A stretch of DNA of 64,000 nucleotides, taken from Rhizopus sp. PT2906 (lineage: Eukaryota > Mucoromycota > Mucoromycetes > Mucorales > Rhizopodaceae). This document shows, piece by piece, positions 48,150-59,547 of this stretch. The notes below the pieces were generated by a model that saw only the letters and a list, made by a program, of their open reading frames with translations, searched no databases and had not been told where the DNA came from. Positions within the stretch are counted from its first letter, which is position 1. Each line of letters starts with the position of its first letter. The stretch is taken from positions 1 through 64,000 of the forward strand of contig JAMYHX010000016.1 of NCBI GenBank assembly GCA_025529335.1, written 5' to 3'. Position numbers and translations under genes: made by a program.

Positions 48150-48440
48150 AAGTAAACCAGATTAAAAACATTCATGGGATGCTGGATGAATTTCTACAAA
48201 TGCCCCAGTAGGAAGCATCTTTACTTTCTTCAACAACCCTTGAAGTAAGAGTTTCCACTTTGCTTGAGTAACTTCTTTTGACTCTCTCCCTTCAAAACTT
48301 TCCAAAACATCTCAATAGGGTTGAGTTCAGATGAACAGAGTGGAATATATACAGATATGAAGCCTATTCCCATAATTACAGGATCAGCAAGATCATATAT
48401 CCATAATATCTAATATGTTACTGGTAAACTGGACCAGCCG
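48150..48440 (-). mobile_element. Tc1/mariner-type transposase fragment (C-terminal DDE region)
   Basis: A minus-strand frame reads IPLCSSELNPIEMFWKVLKG at about 48285-48345. This matches the P-Y-S-P-x-L-N-P-I-E-x-F-W signature that carries the last catalytic acidic residue of IS630/Tc1/mariner transposases. Stops occur shortly on both sides (YFKGC then TGA). The upstream DDE part and terminal inverted repeats were not found, so it is a short inactive remnant. Confidence 0.65.
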
Positions 48441-49505
48441 CAGTTTTTTTTTTTTTTTGGTATAGCAGATGCCGTATCTTCAAGTTCTATCATTCCCGTG
48501 AAAGAAATCATTCTGAGGAGTAATAGATAGGATGAGATAAAAATTCAGTGCAAGTATTGTAACAACAAAGACACATTCATTATGTAATACATGAATCATC
48601 AAGGGATGTTTTGGCTTTTCATTGTCTTTCCGCAGTTTAAGCCCATTATTTGAATCAGTCAATGCCCCGTTTCATATCGGAGAAATAGGGTGATAACGAT
48701 ATGCTCCATGCCCTGGAGACTTTTTTATTTATTTTTGGTATGTTTATTAAGGAACCTAAAGGTGAGTAAAAAGGTATTAATATTATTATTAATATTAATA
48801 GGGAAAAAGTGATGACTAAAGGGAGAGTTGTTTTGATTATTAAAAAGGAGGATGACGTGCGATGAGGGTATTACATCATGCCAAGGGACACGATAAAGCC
48901 CATCATTGGCCCTGTGTGTGTGTGTGAATAAAGTGTAGCAAGAAATAACTGTTTCCATAGGATTACCTTAGTAACGATATGAGTGCCTCTGTGTGACTTT
49001 TGGTATTACTCATAGATACAAGTTATGCACTAAGTCCAATTACAATCACCTTATTTGACTCATCTTTATGCACACTTTTGCAAAATGTGATATAAATTTA
49101 AACTAACCAATTAAATTCATAGGAATGGTAATAAAATTACCTAATAAAGCTATACACCAATCGCCTTTCAAAGAAAGCACCAGAAGGTAAGTGAAGGAGT
49201 ATAAATAATAAATTATCATCTGGCCACTCCTTCTCGATCTTTTTCTTCTTTATTCTTTTTTCTTTCTTTATATATAATTGCCAATATGTCTCTCTAAATC
49301 TACCTTCAAGCTCCCCCTCAATACACGCCATTAAAGAAAAAAGAAGTTCCTTTTCTTTAGCTTTTATATATATTTATATGCAACAACTCAACAACAACAA
49401 CAACAACAATCATTTGTATAAACATGCTCCTTTTATTCCATTATTATAATTGGCATTAAACCTAGTCTAGTCGTCATCACCAACAGTAATTACAAATCTA
49501 TATCA
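48441..49505. other. Spacer and leader of the kinase gene
   Basis: No gene seen. A CAA trinucleotide run (49381-49409) sits about 100 bp upstream of the kinase ATG and would fall in the mRNA leader. Confidence 0.45.
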
Positions 49506-50693
49506 ATGATAAGTGCAAGCTCAACTCCTATTACCCCAAACACATCTATAACTACTACCACCACCACCAAAGATGAGGCCTATTGGTCTCAGCTGGCTAC
49601 TTCCTTTGTGGATAAAGTGATTGATGAAGAATATCAGCTACTCGAGTTACTCGGTCATGGTGCTTATGGCTGTTTATTCCTGGGTCAATCTCTTAGAGAT
49701 AATAGTTATGTTGCCATAAAGATTCTCTTAAAATCACGAGACCTCCAGCAGCTTCAACTCCAGCAACTTGAAATGGATATTCAATCTCAGCTCAAACACC
49801 CTCATCTATTAGCCCTTCATAGAGTCATCCAAGACCAAGACTACATTTATATGATCATGGAACTATGTGATCAAGGTGATCTCTTTGACTTTGTTATCAA
49901 GGATCAAGAATCATCATTTATTCGTGACGAGAGTTTGGTCAAGGAATGGTTTACTCAAATATTAGATGCAGTAGAACATATGCATGCTCAAGGTGTCTAT
50001 CACAGAGATATTAAATTGGAAAATATTTTATTAAAGCAAGAACAAGAGAATACTGTCTGCAAGGTTGCTGATTTCGGTTTAGCCACACGTGAGAGATACT
50101 CAATGGAATTTGGTTGCGGTTCTACCTCTTACCTCGCTCCTGAACATTTTGACGATGACTCTGAGCTTGTTCCTTACGACGCCGCTGCTTCTGATACCTG
50201 GTCCCTTGGTATTCTTCTATTGGCCTTCATGTTTGGTAGAAACCCTTGGCAAGAAGCTTCTCATTCTGATCCTGCCTACCATCAATTCACACGACATCCT
50301 ACTATGCTCAAGGAACATCTCTTTCCCGAACTCTCTTTAGCTACCCTTCGCTGGTTACAAGCTGCTCTAGCCCCCAACGGTTCTGATCGTCCCTCGGTTG
50401 CAGCCCTTAAGGAACAGTTTCTGAGTATTGATCGCCTTTATGTCACTGAAGAAGAAGAAGATAAATTGGTTGATCTTGTTCATATTCCCACAGCTACTAA
50501 GCACACCAATATGAACTCGTACGACTCTGCCTTCTTTAGTGCCGGCATGTCCTGGTCTGATATGGTCGAAGAAGATGAAGCTTATCTTACCAACAATAAT
50601 ACCAAACAAGACATGGATCATCACTTTGATATCGATGATGAAGACACCGACATGTTTGTTCACAGTGGCGAGAAGGAATCTTGGTGGTTATAA
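49506..50693 (+). CDS. Ser/Thr protein kinase, Ran1/Ksp1/Sks1 type
   Basis: Single exon, 395 codons. The kinase domain covers about residues 43-305, with glycine loop LLGHGAYGCLFLG, VAIKIL (Lys), GVYHRDIKLENILL, KVADFGLAT and a CGSTSYLAPEHF activation segment with APE. The SDTWSLGILLLAFMFGRNPW block is complete, so the enzyme should be active. HRDIKLENI with GSTSYLAPE is characteristic of the fungal Ran1 (Pat1)/Ksp1/Sks1 group, which controls nutrient response, filamentation or meiosis. The N-terminus is a Thr run. The C-terminal 90 residues are acidic (VTEEEEDKLVDLV, HHFDIDDEDTDMFV) and probably regulatory. Confidence 0.92.
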   Translation: MISASSTPITPNTSITTTTTTKDEAYWSQLATSFVDKVIDEEYQLLELLGHGAYGCLFLGQSLRDNSYVAIKILLKSRDLQQLQLQQLEMDIQSQLKHPHLLALHRVIQDQDYIYMIMELCDQGDLFDFVIKDQESSFIRDESLVKEWFTQILDAVEHMHAQGVYHRDIKLENILLKQEQENTVCKVADFGLATRERYSMEFGCGSTSYLAPEHFDDDSELVPYDAAASDTWSLGILLLAFMFGRNPWQEASHSDPAYHQFTRHPTMLKEHLFPELSLATLRWLQAALAPNGSDRPSVAALKEQFLSIDRLYVTEEEEDKLVDLVHIPTATKHTNMNSYDSAFFSAGMSWSDMVEEDEAYLTNNNTKQDMDHHFDIDDEDTDMFVHSGEKESWWL

Positions 50694-50946
50694 ATTTTAT
50701 ATATATTTTGTGTTATACAATCATTTAACTTTTTGTTCATACTAAAATTGGAAATAAATTGCTTTCTGATGATATATTTTACCATACTAAATAGCACACT
50801 TATTTAATTACTTGTTTCCAAAACTGAGAGTTTTTTTTTAATACATCCTGGATATCTTCATTCTACTTGTTGTCTGTATCTGATTCCGTTCAAACTTTAC
50901 GAAAATAATTGCCAAGAATCTGCCTTTTCCAAACTAACCCTTCACT

Positions 50947-50981
<35 letters not shown>

Positions 50982-51885
50982 AGAAAACTTTAAATGGAAA
51001 CCATGTTTTATTAACCTTTTGTGTTGCTTTTAAAACAAGCCATACTTTTGTACTCAAAGTGAGAGCAATCTTTAAGTTCAAAAGGAAACATAATGACGAT
51101 AAAACCTATAAAGTCGTAAACAGCCATGTATGGAATTATATGCGGTTAGGTTTCTTTTTCAATATGTATAAAAAAAAAAAAAAAAAAAACTTGAGGGAAG
51201 ATCCTCCACGGTCTTGGTTAGGGGTTACGCCCTAGCAGTTGATTGTCCTTTACTGAATGACTTTAACTTAATAAAGTCCTTCCAGAAAGTAAGTGAAGGG
51301 TACAATACATTGATCAAAGCCGCTGTTGAAGAAGCAAAGCTGAATGAGTCTGTTGTTTCATAGCCAAGTTTGGGTGAAGAAAGAAAGAAAGAAAAAGAAA
51401 AAAGGACTGTGCACTATAAATATCTACAAGCATCTCCTGAAATTTTCAAATAAATCCTGTTTGGATAACACTATCAGAAAATCGCATATTGTCATACAAA
51501 TAAAAACTCTTGGACTTAATGAAAGCTGTTGGATGAAGAAGAGAAGAAATAGAGTAATCTATATTTATCGAATAAAAGAGTCCTAAAAGTATTGACCTGT
51601 CTTTTTGATAATATAAAACAAAGATGAACACTACATGCACCAGAAAATACACCAGAAAATAAGCAAAATAATGTAAATACGAATTATCATAATTACACGT
51701 GATAGATCAAACTGACAACATAAATAAATAAACAAACAAATGACAGCATTTCTTTTTATCTCTTTTTCTTCCTGAAACGAAATAAACAAAAATGAAAAGT
51801 TTTGTTGGAAGGCATCATAGGTAATGGGTAGAGATAGCGCCTGTGGAATTAGTCTAATTTCTGGAGTATTTTCTGGTGTATGTAG
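50694..51885. other. Spacer with two long A tracts and an orphan open segment
   Basis: Contains A30 (50948-50977) and A20 (51170-51189). Between 51239 and 51363, after a CAG acceptor-like site, a plus-strand frame reads CPLLNDFNLIKSFQKVSEGY and ends ...LNESVV, Ser, TAG. It could be the last exon of a lost gene. The stretch has no other gene. Confidence 0.4.
50948..50977. repeat. Poly(A) tract of 30 bases
   Basis: Uninterrupted A30 in the spacer downstream of the kinase gene. A second A20 tract follows at 51170-51189. Such tracts may mark retroposed ends, but no gene copy precedes them. Confidence 0.85.
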
Positions 51886-51888
51886 TGT

Positions 51889-53119
51889 TTTCCGTTCAAA
51901 AAAGAAGATTGAGTGCATTGGCTGAAGTAAATGACAGTGTTTATCAACAGATTGTCAGTACTTCCAAGAAGGTACACTATATATAATTTTTTGAAGCTTT
52001 TGCTTAACGATACAATATACGAACTGACAGTTTCTCTTTAATGCAGTTGCGTAGAAACTTCAGTAACGTAACAGACGACGAAGAGGAGACTGTCGTTGGC
52101 AGTGGCACACTACTGTAAGACATAATTGATGCCACTAAGGACATGACCGAAGAGTGCGTATATAAATGTTCATCCTTAAAGCATAACTTTTACTAATACA
52201 CTTTTTCTTTTCTCCAGGCTCGGCAATCTGAATGTCCTTCTAATCGATGACAAAGGAGTGGCCGAACTTATCAAAGAATATATAGGTGAAGATACTATGA
52301 AACAATTAAAGTAGGCACTTCTTTATTGAGTAATGATATTTCAGCTTGTTGTAATAAACTTGTCTCATTGATTACCAATGCTCCGCCTAGTGCGATGGTG
52401 ATTCGTAGGATTCTGAGGAAATCAACTCTTGAGGATGAAGAGCTTGATCCCGTTGTACACGCTGATTTGCACTTCGTTGAGGTTATCAGCATTCATTTGT
52501 AAGTTAATTGCTATGCTTTAATATATCTATAATATATGACTAATTTTGCACACTATCTGTTTGATTTATAGTCTGGATTTGATCACCAGCTTACGCAATC
52601 CTATGCAGTATACCTCGTTAGAGCGTACTGCTGCGTCTTTCAGCACTGTCGTAATACTAAATAACCTCTTCCTCCCAAGCAATAGTATTATTGATCTTGC
52701 TTAGTATGTCATAAATATATTTGCATCGCCTCAAACGCTGATAACCTTGCCAATAGTTATCCTTCTTTAGGTTTGAAAGGGTAGCCTTAACGACAGATAA
52801 CACAAAATGGGATGGAATAGCCTTCGCTGTGAAGGATAAGAAAATCACTTCCGTTCTGATTGAATTCTCTGGCAGGATCAATTTTAATACCACAGAGAAG
52901 AAAGAAAAGAACAATGAAATTAAAATAGTCACCAAGACTATTGAAGTGTTAAACTTCACAAAGGCAATTGACGCTGTGAATTACCCAATTCCACAAAGCT
53001 ATGTCCGTTTTTTTGGTAAGTTTAAATATTCTTTTTTATCAAGACATAAAGATTGTTGTAACTAAAAATCTCTTTTTATGTTGAAGATGGAAAACTAACC
53101 TTCGAAGCAATTTGGATGT
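51889..53119 (+). pseudogene. Probable decayed multi-exon gene of a lineage-specific family
   Basis: Coding blocks separated by short GT/AG introns: 51889-51970 (RLSALAEVNDSVYQQIVSTS), from about 52048 (LRRNFSNVTDDEEETVVGSG), about 52218-52312 (LGNLNVLLIDDKGVAELIKE), about 52353-52499 (LVSLITNAPPSAMVIRRIL), about 52572-52703 (FLDLITSLRNPMQYTSLERT) and about 52772-53014 (ALTTDNTKWDGIAFAVKDKK then ITSVLIEFSGRINFN), ending near 53119 with RFFDGKLTFEAIWM. An in-frame TAA follows GTLL near 52116, and the join before FERVALTT gives a stop, so it is probably broken. I do not know the function. The W-D-G ... I-E-F-S-G pattern loosely recalls restriction-like nuclease folds but lacks the usual Lys. 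Confidence 0.4.
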
Positions 53120-53444
53120 AGGAAAACGATTAAGGGAAAATCTTCATAGAAGAGAATCAATGGCTGTTAATTATATGCAAATGTTGTCATTTGATGCATG
53201 ATGAGCAAATAGAAAATAGAATGTATATTCTGCTATTATACTTGCTTAGTATACATAATGTTCAAAAACAATAAAAAACAATCCTTTTGGAAACAAATTA
53301 TACACGTCAAAAGAACATATTTACACAAGAGCAACCACTTTATGAAATATAGTTCATGCAAAGTTTGCTTTATTATCATTTCCAAAGTTAGAAAAGTACC
53401 TTTCTCTATTTAATTATCCACTAATTTTCAATTCATGGCTTACA
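53120..53444. other. Intergenic region
   Basis: Convergent 3' flanks; no gene is seen. Confidence 0.4.
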
Positions 53445-56400
53445 TCAAGTAAAAATCGTCATTGGAGTCACTGTTTCTCGAATGAGCGACCCCAACATAT
53501 TTTCATCTTTGAGGTAATCATAAGGGAACTGAACCAAGTGTCCACGTATCTTTTTCAACTCTTTCAAAATGTCCTTTCCATGCAACTCCGGATCAGCAAT
53601 ATGGCCATGAGGTATTTTAGCAGGATCAGGTACGAACTTTCTGTGCTGTTCAAAGGTATGTACTGTATCATCTGGAACACAGCGAAATAACTTGCGGTAA
53701 ATCAACGTGTTCTCTCGAGCAGTCCTATTCCAGATGTTGTAAAAGCAGTGGGGTGCCAGTGGGTCTAGAACACGCGCAGCCTCTAGATTGACGTCAGGTT
53801 GGTCGCCGGATCGTTTAGTATGATCGAGTATCTTGTGGACTCCTGTTTGCTCACAGTCCTTAATTGTCTCTTCTGTGGCGGCTGGATGACTTTTATGAGG
53901 ATAGTCGTGTCCGTCCGGTTTGTCTGGGTCCTCGATAAGAGAGTTCCAATCGGTAAACTTGAGTAAGCCCAAGTGTTCCTTGAAGAGTTGCATACGAAGG
54001 GTATGCGCAAACTTGGAAGCCTTGTATTCTTTGCCATCCATGAAGGATGGGATCATTTCGGTATCTTCTATCAACACTGCTACTTCAGAGTCTCGATTGC
54101 CTAGTTGTGATCGATCATTGATGTTGGCTATTGGTTTCAATAATGGTTATTATTTTCATGTACATAAGAATGATGTGATCTTACCTGAGCCCACAAGTAC
54201 AATACGATCATCAACAATCAAGAGCTTATCGTGAATATAGATCAGCTCACTCACAAAATACTCTCTTCCATCTTCTTCATGACTCTTTTGACCTTCTACG
54301 GGTGTCTGTGGTAAAGGCGGTGACTCTGTTTCAGAGGATGCCGATGGCTTGGGAAGTGCTGGCACAGGTGGCACACCACCCGTCGAAGACCCTGCTACAC
54401 CTGCTCCTGGCCGTTGTTCCTTGGGTGCAGTCGTGGGTGGGTTAGGTACTACTTCAGAAGTTGACATCTCTCTTTGGGTAGGCACCAACTTGTCCCAATT
54501 ACGTAAACTGTACCATCCAATATAATCCGACGGCTCGATACCTGCCTCCTTCAGCTTCTCCACAATTGAACTGCCACCTCGTGAAATGGTCATATACTGG
54601 AAATGCATTACGTTGCGTGCGGCTGACGCGTCGCTAGATGCAAGGTCGCCTTCAAATGCGGGAATCAGTGGGATGAGAATAAAGACCTTGTAATTTTCTC
54701 CCTTGGCATGGGCTCGTTTGATACGTTCCACAATTGCCTGAGCAATCTTGTTGCGCAGTAATTTGTCTTCCTTTGTCGTGCTGATAAAGAACTGATTTTC
54801 AATGTAGATAAAGTGTTTGGATTTTGTGATACATTCCATGTATGCATTGTAGATCGAGTGCTCGCGTGTGATACCTGAACTCCACTGCGCCGAACTGCGC
54901 AACAGCTGGATTCGACAGCTGCCCTTGAAAACGCTTTCGTCGCGTGCTGCTACGTATTCGCCCTTTGGCATCAAGTAGGGCACGCTCTGACGATGCATGC
55001 CTTTAGATGACTTTAAAAAGTTCCAGCGCTGGATAAAGTGTCGAGCGACATCACGAGCAATGGGGCCTACCTAAAAAATATTATATGTGTGTGAGCAGTT
55101 TCTATAAGCACTGATTCTTGTTTTCATTACCATGCCAACTGTCATGTCATGCCAAGGCATACGAGGTGTTACGTTACGATCGACCAAAGTCAGCTTGAAT
55201 TGAGCCACTATGATAATTGAGTAAGCAAAAAAATTAAAAAACCAAGAGTCATCATACCGTTCATAAAGTCCTTCACTCTTGGGTTGGAATAATCTTGTCC
55301 AGGGAATGTTTCATGAGTGTGACCTTCTGCTGGATAATCTGTAATCCTGTGTGCATGAGTATCATAGCGCCTGTTTTAAACCAAGTTAGTATAGATCATA
55401 TGAATTAACAACAATATTACCCCCAGCATAAATCAAGGCCACCAACAAATGCTAAACGGTTATCCACAACCACAATTTTCTAATAGATATGTATATAAGT
55501 TTTCTTATTGTTCCCTCTTTGAATGCTCTTACTTCATGATGTGACCAAAACAAAACATTGTTATCGATGGATCGATGATCGGGATGTCTAACGACTGTTT
55601 CAAAGTAAGAAAAGGGCTTTTGCATATATATAGAAGATAGCACTTACCAATAATATTCTTATGAAGTCCTTGCAGCCATAACTTGGTGTGAGACGAATTA
55701 ATAGTGAGAGCCATTGCCATCTCTTTATAAATGATGATATAAATCTTGACACCTTCCTCTGCCTTTCGCTTTAAAACTCGATCGATCCTAAACTCTTCAT
55801 TTTGTTCAGGGGGTCTTCGAAGATACTGTAAAAAAAGAATGTGTTATTCCTTTTCCATGTTTTTATAATTCATTGTCTTACTAGTTCAGGTGATAACCAC
55901 CAGTCAGCGATATAAATTTCCGATTTTGCAGACAAGATCGCCTCTCCTACTGCATTAAAATGATCCTCTGCATCAATGAACCAATTGACCTTGGAGTTAT
56001 GTCGTATAGGCGCAAACGAACCAAATCGGTGATTCTTAATCCATGGGCTATTATCCAACACACGCTGAATACTCTCTCTCCACTCTTCGACTTCACGACG
56101 GCTGCCCTTGATTTCGATCCGTCTAAACTTGTTTTCAAGGGCGATATGATGATGATACTTTCCAAATATCCCTGGACTCTTGGTTTGCACCAGGAGGCTT
56201 TTATCAAACAGAAAGACGTCCTTGATGGTTGTTGATGCTATATCAGAAAGAAAGGCGACATAGGAGTCCCTCAAGATGACCCATTGCTTATTCCAAAGAT
56301 GTGGCTTCCAAAAATGACATAGACGCGGCACGACAAAGTTAACCTTATTTTCCAAGTATCCCTCCTTACCCTTCCATCCCATGTCTTCGACGATACTGAC

Positions 56401-57540
56401 GGCAGAGATCTCTAGGAATTCACAAATGTCATAGTTGGCCGTCATGTGTGCTTTTAGTAGTAGTCTTTGTAGGTATTGGGTTAATTGCTTTCGTCGCTTG
56501 AGAGCAATCTGGTATTTCTCTGCTCCTCGTACATCGTCCTCAGGGATGATGGTGCCTTTAGCCGAATTGATCCAACTCTCGAGCTGGCTTGGAAAGTTGG
56601 GTGGGTTTGGCACAGCGTCAGTGATACGTCGTTTGAATTTCAAGGTATAGTGCAAGTTGATAAAGTCCGCGATGGTTCGTTTGATCACCCATTTGATGTC
56701 ACCATATTGTAACTCAATGCGAAAGATCCATTGTCGAATACCTTGTGTGTTCAGTTCTGAATCAGTGACTGCTACCTGGGTAGGACAATCAGATACACAT
56801 TTGCATAATTATTATATTTTTGTACTTACTTTTAAAAAAGGCAGCAACACAGGCGGCTAAGGTACAAAAAATAAGTTGATCACGTTTTGACTCTTAAATA
56901 AAGAACTTACCCATGGATTACCATGCTCGTCTTTGGATAATGCTATAAAAGGAGGATCAAACAGGGGTGGATAATACGGTGAAAGAGAGGGGATCTGTGC
57001 AGCTTGTTGTTGAGGTGGACGGTCGCTTGGTTTTTTCTGTGGTAATGCATGAAGATTGGCAATCAACCTGACTTTATCCAATGTCTTTCCCCAATGCTTT
57101 CTAGCTGCTGGGTCTGGTTCAATTAGAGGTAAGGATGGACCGTCTTCAGTAGGTGAAAATGGGTTCTGAAAATAATTTCTGTCGCTGACTGTGATGGAAG
57201 GTCGTTCCACATTATTTTCTTGGTTCATTTCTTCTGCTGAGGGTAATACATCGTCTTCAATTCTATTGAGTCTTTGCATTTCATAATATTCTGCTGTATG
57301 AGGGTTATCACTGCTATTGCTACTATCATCACTGATGACATTACTGTCGTCAATGATATTACTTGTTGTTGGACTACTCGTGTTATCCTGATGATACTTG
57401 TTTATCTTTCTGAGCACTTTATTCCACTGATCTTTAGGGTCAAAGTCATTGTGATGTCGATGATAATTATGATTGGGTAATTCTTTTGTTGGTATCTTTT
57501 CTTTAAAGTAATCTGTGCTATCAGCAATTGGATTAGACAT
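53445..57540 (-). CDS. SPO14: Phospholipase D with PX and PH domains (Spo14/PLD1 type)
   Basis: Ten exons: 57540-56911, 56856-56830, 56775-55882, 55825-55648, 55594-55533, 55479-55421, 55370-55258, 55207-55131, 55070-54185 and 54127-53445 (1202 residues). It hydrolyses phosphatidylcholine to phosphatidic acid. A disordered N-terminus precedes a PX domain (about 222-340, starts VAVTDSELNTQGIRQW), a PH domain (about 385-500, HLWNKQWVILRDSYVAFLSD) and two HKD motifs: WSHHEKIVVVDNRLAFVGGL (about 595) and IYIHDKLLIVDDRIVLVGSG (about 960). Both H-x-K-x4-D triads are intact. A Pro/Ser-rich insert of roughly 80 residues (VPALPKPSASSETESPPLPQ) sits just before the second HKD. The second exon is only 27 nt. 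Start is MSNPIADS; an upstream ATG at 57663 would add a Phe-rich stretch and is less likely. Confidence 0.95.
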
Positions 57541-57895
57541 AAAAAAAAAAAAGAAAAAAGAAGTAATAAAAAGAGAAAAGAAAAAAAGAGCGATGCGATT
57601 GATTTTTCTATTTTTAGTAGTAAAAAAAAAGAAAAACAGAGAAACAGATGTAAATATAAACAATAGAGTTTAATAACCAGAGACATCCTGCTTTCATCAT
57701 TTACACTCATTGAATCTGTTTTGATAATAAACCAGAGATAATAAAAAGAGACATGGTCCATTTACAAACATGAAACGAGGCTTGTGTTCTCTGTTTGTAA
57801 ATGATTTTAAAACATGTCCTATCTCATGTTCTTTATTCTGTCATCGCATTAAAAAAAAGACATTTATTTACACAAATATATTCTAAAATATACAA
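57541..57895. other. Intergenic region
   Basis: PLD leader and 3' flank of the carrier gene. A-rich directly upstream of the PLD ATG. No gene. Confidence 0.4.
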
Positions 57896-59131
57896 CTAGT
57901 CTATCTCTAACAATCTCTTCATTCGTTCATAGACTGCAAAACTGACGGCTACCATGGGAACAACCTTTATGTATCCTATACTTAAGCCCACATAGAATCC
58001 TTTGATACCTTTTACTTTATAAATATCCTTGGTTGTTTCTATAAATCCAACAAATTTGTTTGGATTAAGTAATCCACCCACTTGCATTCGTCGACGAATG
58101 ACTTCTAAAGGGTAGCTACTCGTTTGAGCCACCAGTCCAGCCGTACCACCGCATAATAACTCGGCCCATGTCTTGAGAGGAGGTTTTGATAGTGCCTTAC
58201 GTTGGCTTGATGTTAAATCGGAATCATCTGCTGTATAGTTCAAGGGTATTCTAGTGTACTTGCTCACGGTGGGGTTATATCTACATAATCGAGTAACGAG
58301 ATGATATGTCCAAAATGATACACCTGCATAAGGAATCATGCCTGCTACAGTAGGTAAAAACCCTCGATAGAAATTAGCTAGGTGAAAATGTCCATTCATG
58401 CGTTGTGTTGCCGCTGGTTCATTATAAATCTGTCGTATTGTCCCCGATAACGTCGGCCGACTTGTTCCTTCTTTTACATCATAAGCCAAGCGCACGCGAA
58501 TGAGATCAAGTGGGTAAGTAAAGAATACAGATGTTACACCTAATAGCGTAACATTACTTTTTTTTTTGCTTAGTCAACAATAGATAAACAATGTATTACC
58601 TGCTAAAGAACCAGCTATGAATTGTTTTGCTGGTGTCTCTTTGGCTCTTGTAGGCATCAATATCTAACATATTTTATTAATTCTGGGCTTTTATACATAC
58701 ATCAGCATCTTACTGCACGATATTGCTCATAAGTGACAAATTTAATGGCTGCATAAGGAAATATTCGAATCAATGTCATTGAATGGCCTTGAAATAATCC
58801 AATGAGTCCTGCATTTTTATATATTTCATGGCCTGCTTTAAATGCGCCTGTAAATGTGCCTAATAAAAAAGGGGGTCAACCTGTAAACATGGTCTATCAA
58901 GTATGATCGTACCAGCATATCGCTCAAATATAGGATTCCTTGATTGAAATAATATCTTTATTCTATCTAACGGTGCTATCGCTGTTTTCGCCTACAGAAA
59001 CCAAGTGTTATAAACTCTATATACACTTCCTTCATGTCTGAATTTACCATGCAACCAGCTACTCCACCAGCAACACCAGATCTAATGACATAACTTAGAT
59101 TCTGTGCCTTACTTATTTCGTCCTTTGTCAT
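57896..59131 (-). CDS. LEU5: Mitochondrial carrier, Leu5/SLC25A16-42 type (coenzyme A import)
   Basis: Five exons: 59131-59048, 58991-58913, 58859-58714, 58663-58600 and 58539-57896 (338 residues). Three solute-carrier repeats each carry a P-x-[DE]-x-x-[KR]-x-[KR]-like motif: APLDRIKILFQ, YPLDLIRVRL and YPLEVIRRRM. Leu5-like blocks include SGVAGGVAGCMAKTAIAPLD, GLFQGHSMTLIRIFPYAAIK and FYRGFLPTVAGMIPYAGVSF. The protein sits in the inner mitochondrial membrane. Yeast Leu5 supports CoA accumulation in the matrix; substrate assignment here is by family only. The 416-bp divergent spacer to CWC25 is short. Confidence 0.92.
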
Positions 59132-59547
59132 CAAGAAGAGAACAGAAGAAAAGGGAAAACGAAGAAAAAAAAAATGACGAATGTCTGTTTTTTAAGCAGT
59201 CAACATTTAGTTTTCTTTACATGTTAAATGTTTTGCCCTCTATGCCCCGCTTAAAAAAATCGTCCTTTTATGGACAGATATCACAAATAGAATAATATGA
59301 TTGGCTCATACCTTGAAAGAAGATGCGTATTATGGAAGTTCAAACCAAGTGTAGTACAGTCTTTTCAGAAAGCAAAGTCGCATTTTTGCAATTTTTACAA
59401 TACAATTTATACGAAAGAGCGACAAGTCAGCGCGACATCTCTTTCTGGAAATGGTGTATACTCTACCGCACCTTCAAACATGAGTGATAAATGCGGGGTT
59501 TAATTATTATTTTTTTTTCTCTTTTTCTCTCTTGCAAATCAATAACA
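59132..59547. promoter_or_regulatory. Divergent promoter region of the carrier and CWC25
   Basis: 416 bp; open frames here are short and unconvincing. T-rich just before the CWC25 ATG. Confidence 0.4.

Noticed and set aside
49381..49409. CAA repeat as a possible coding polyglutamine start of the kinase
   Set aside because: Stop codons lie between it and the kinase ATG, so it belongs to the leader at most.
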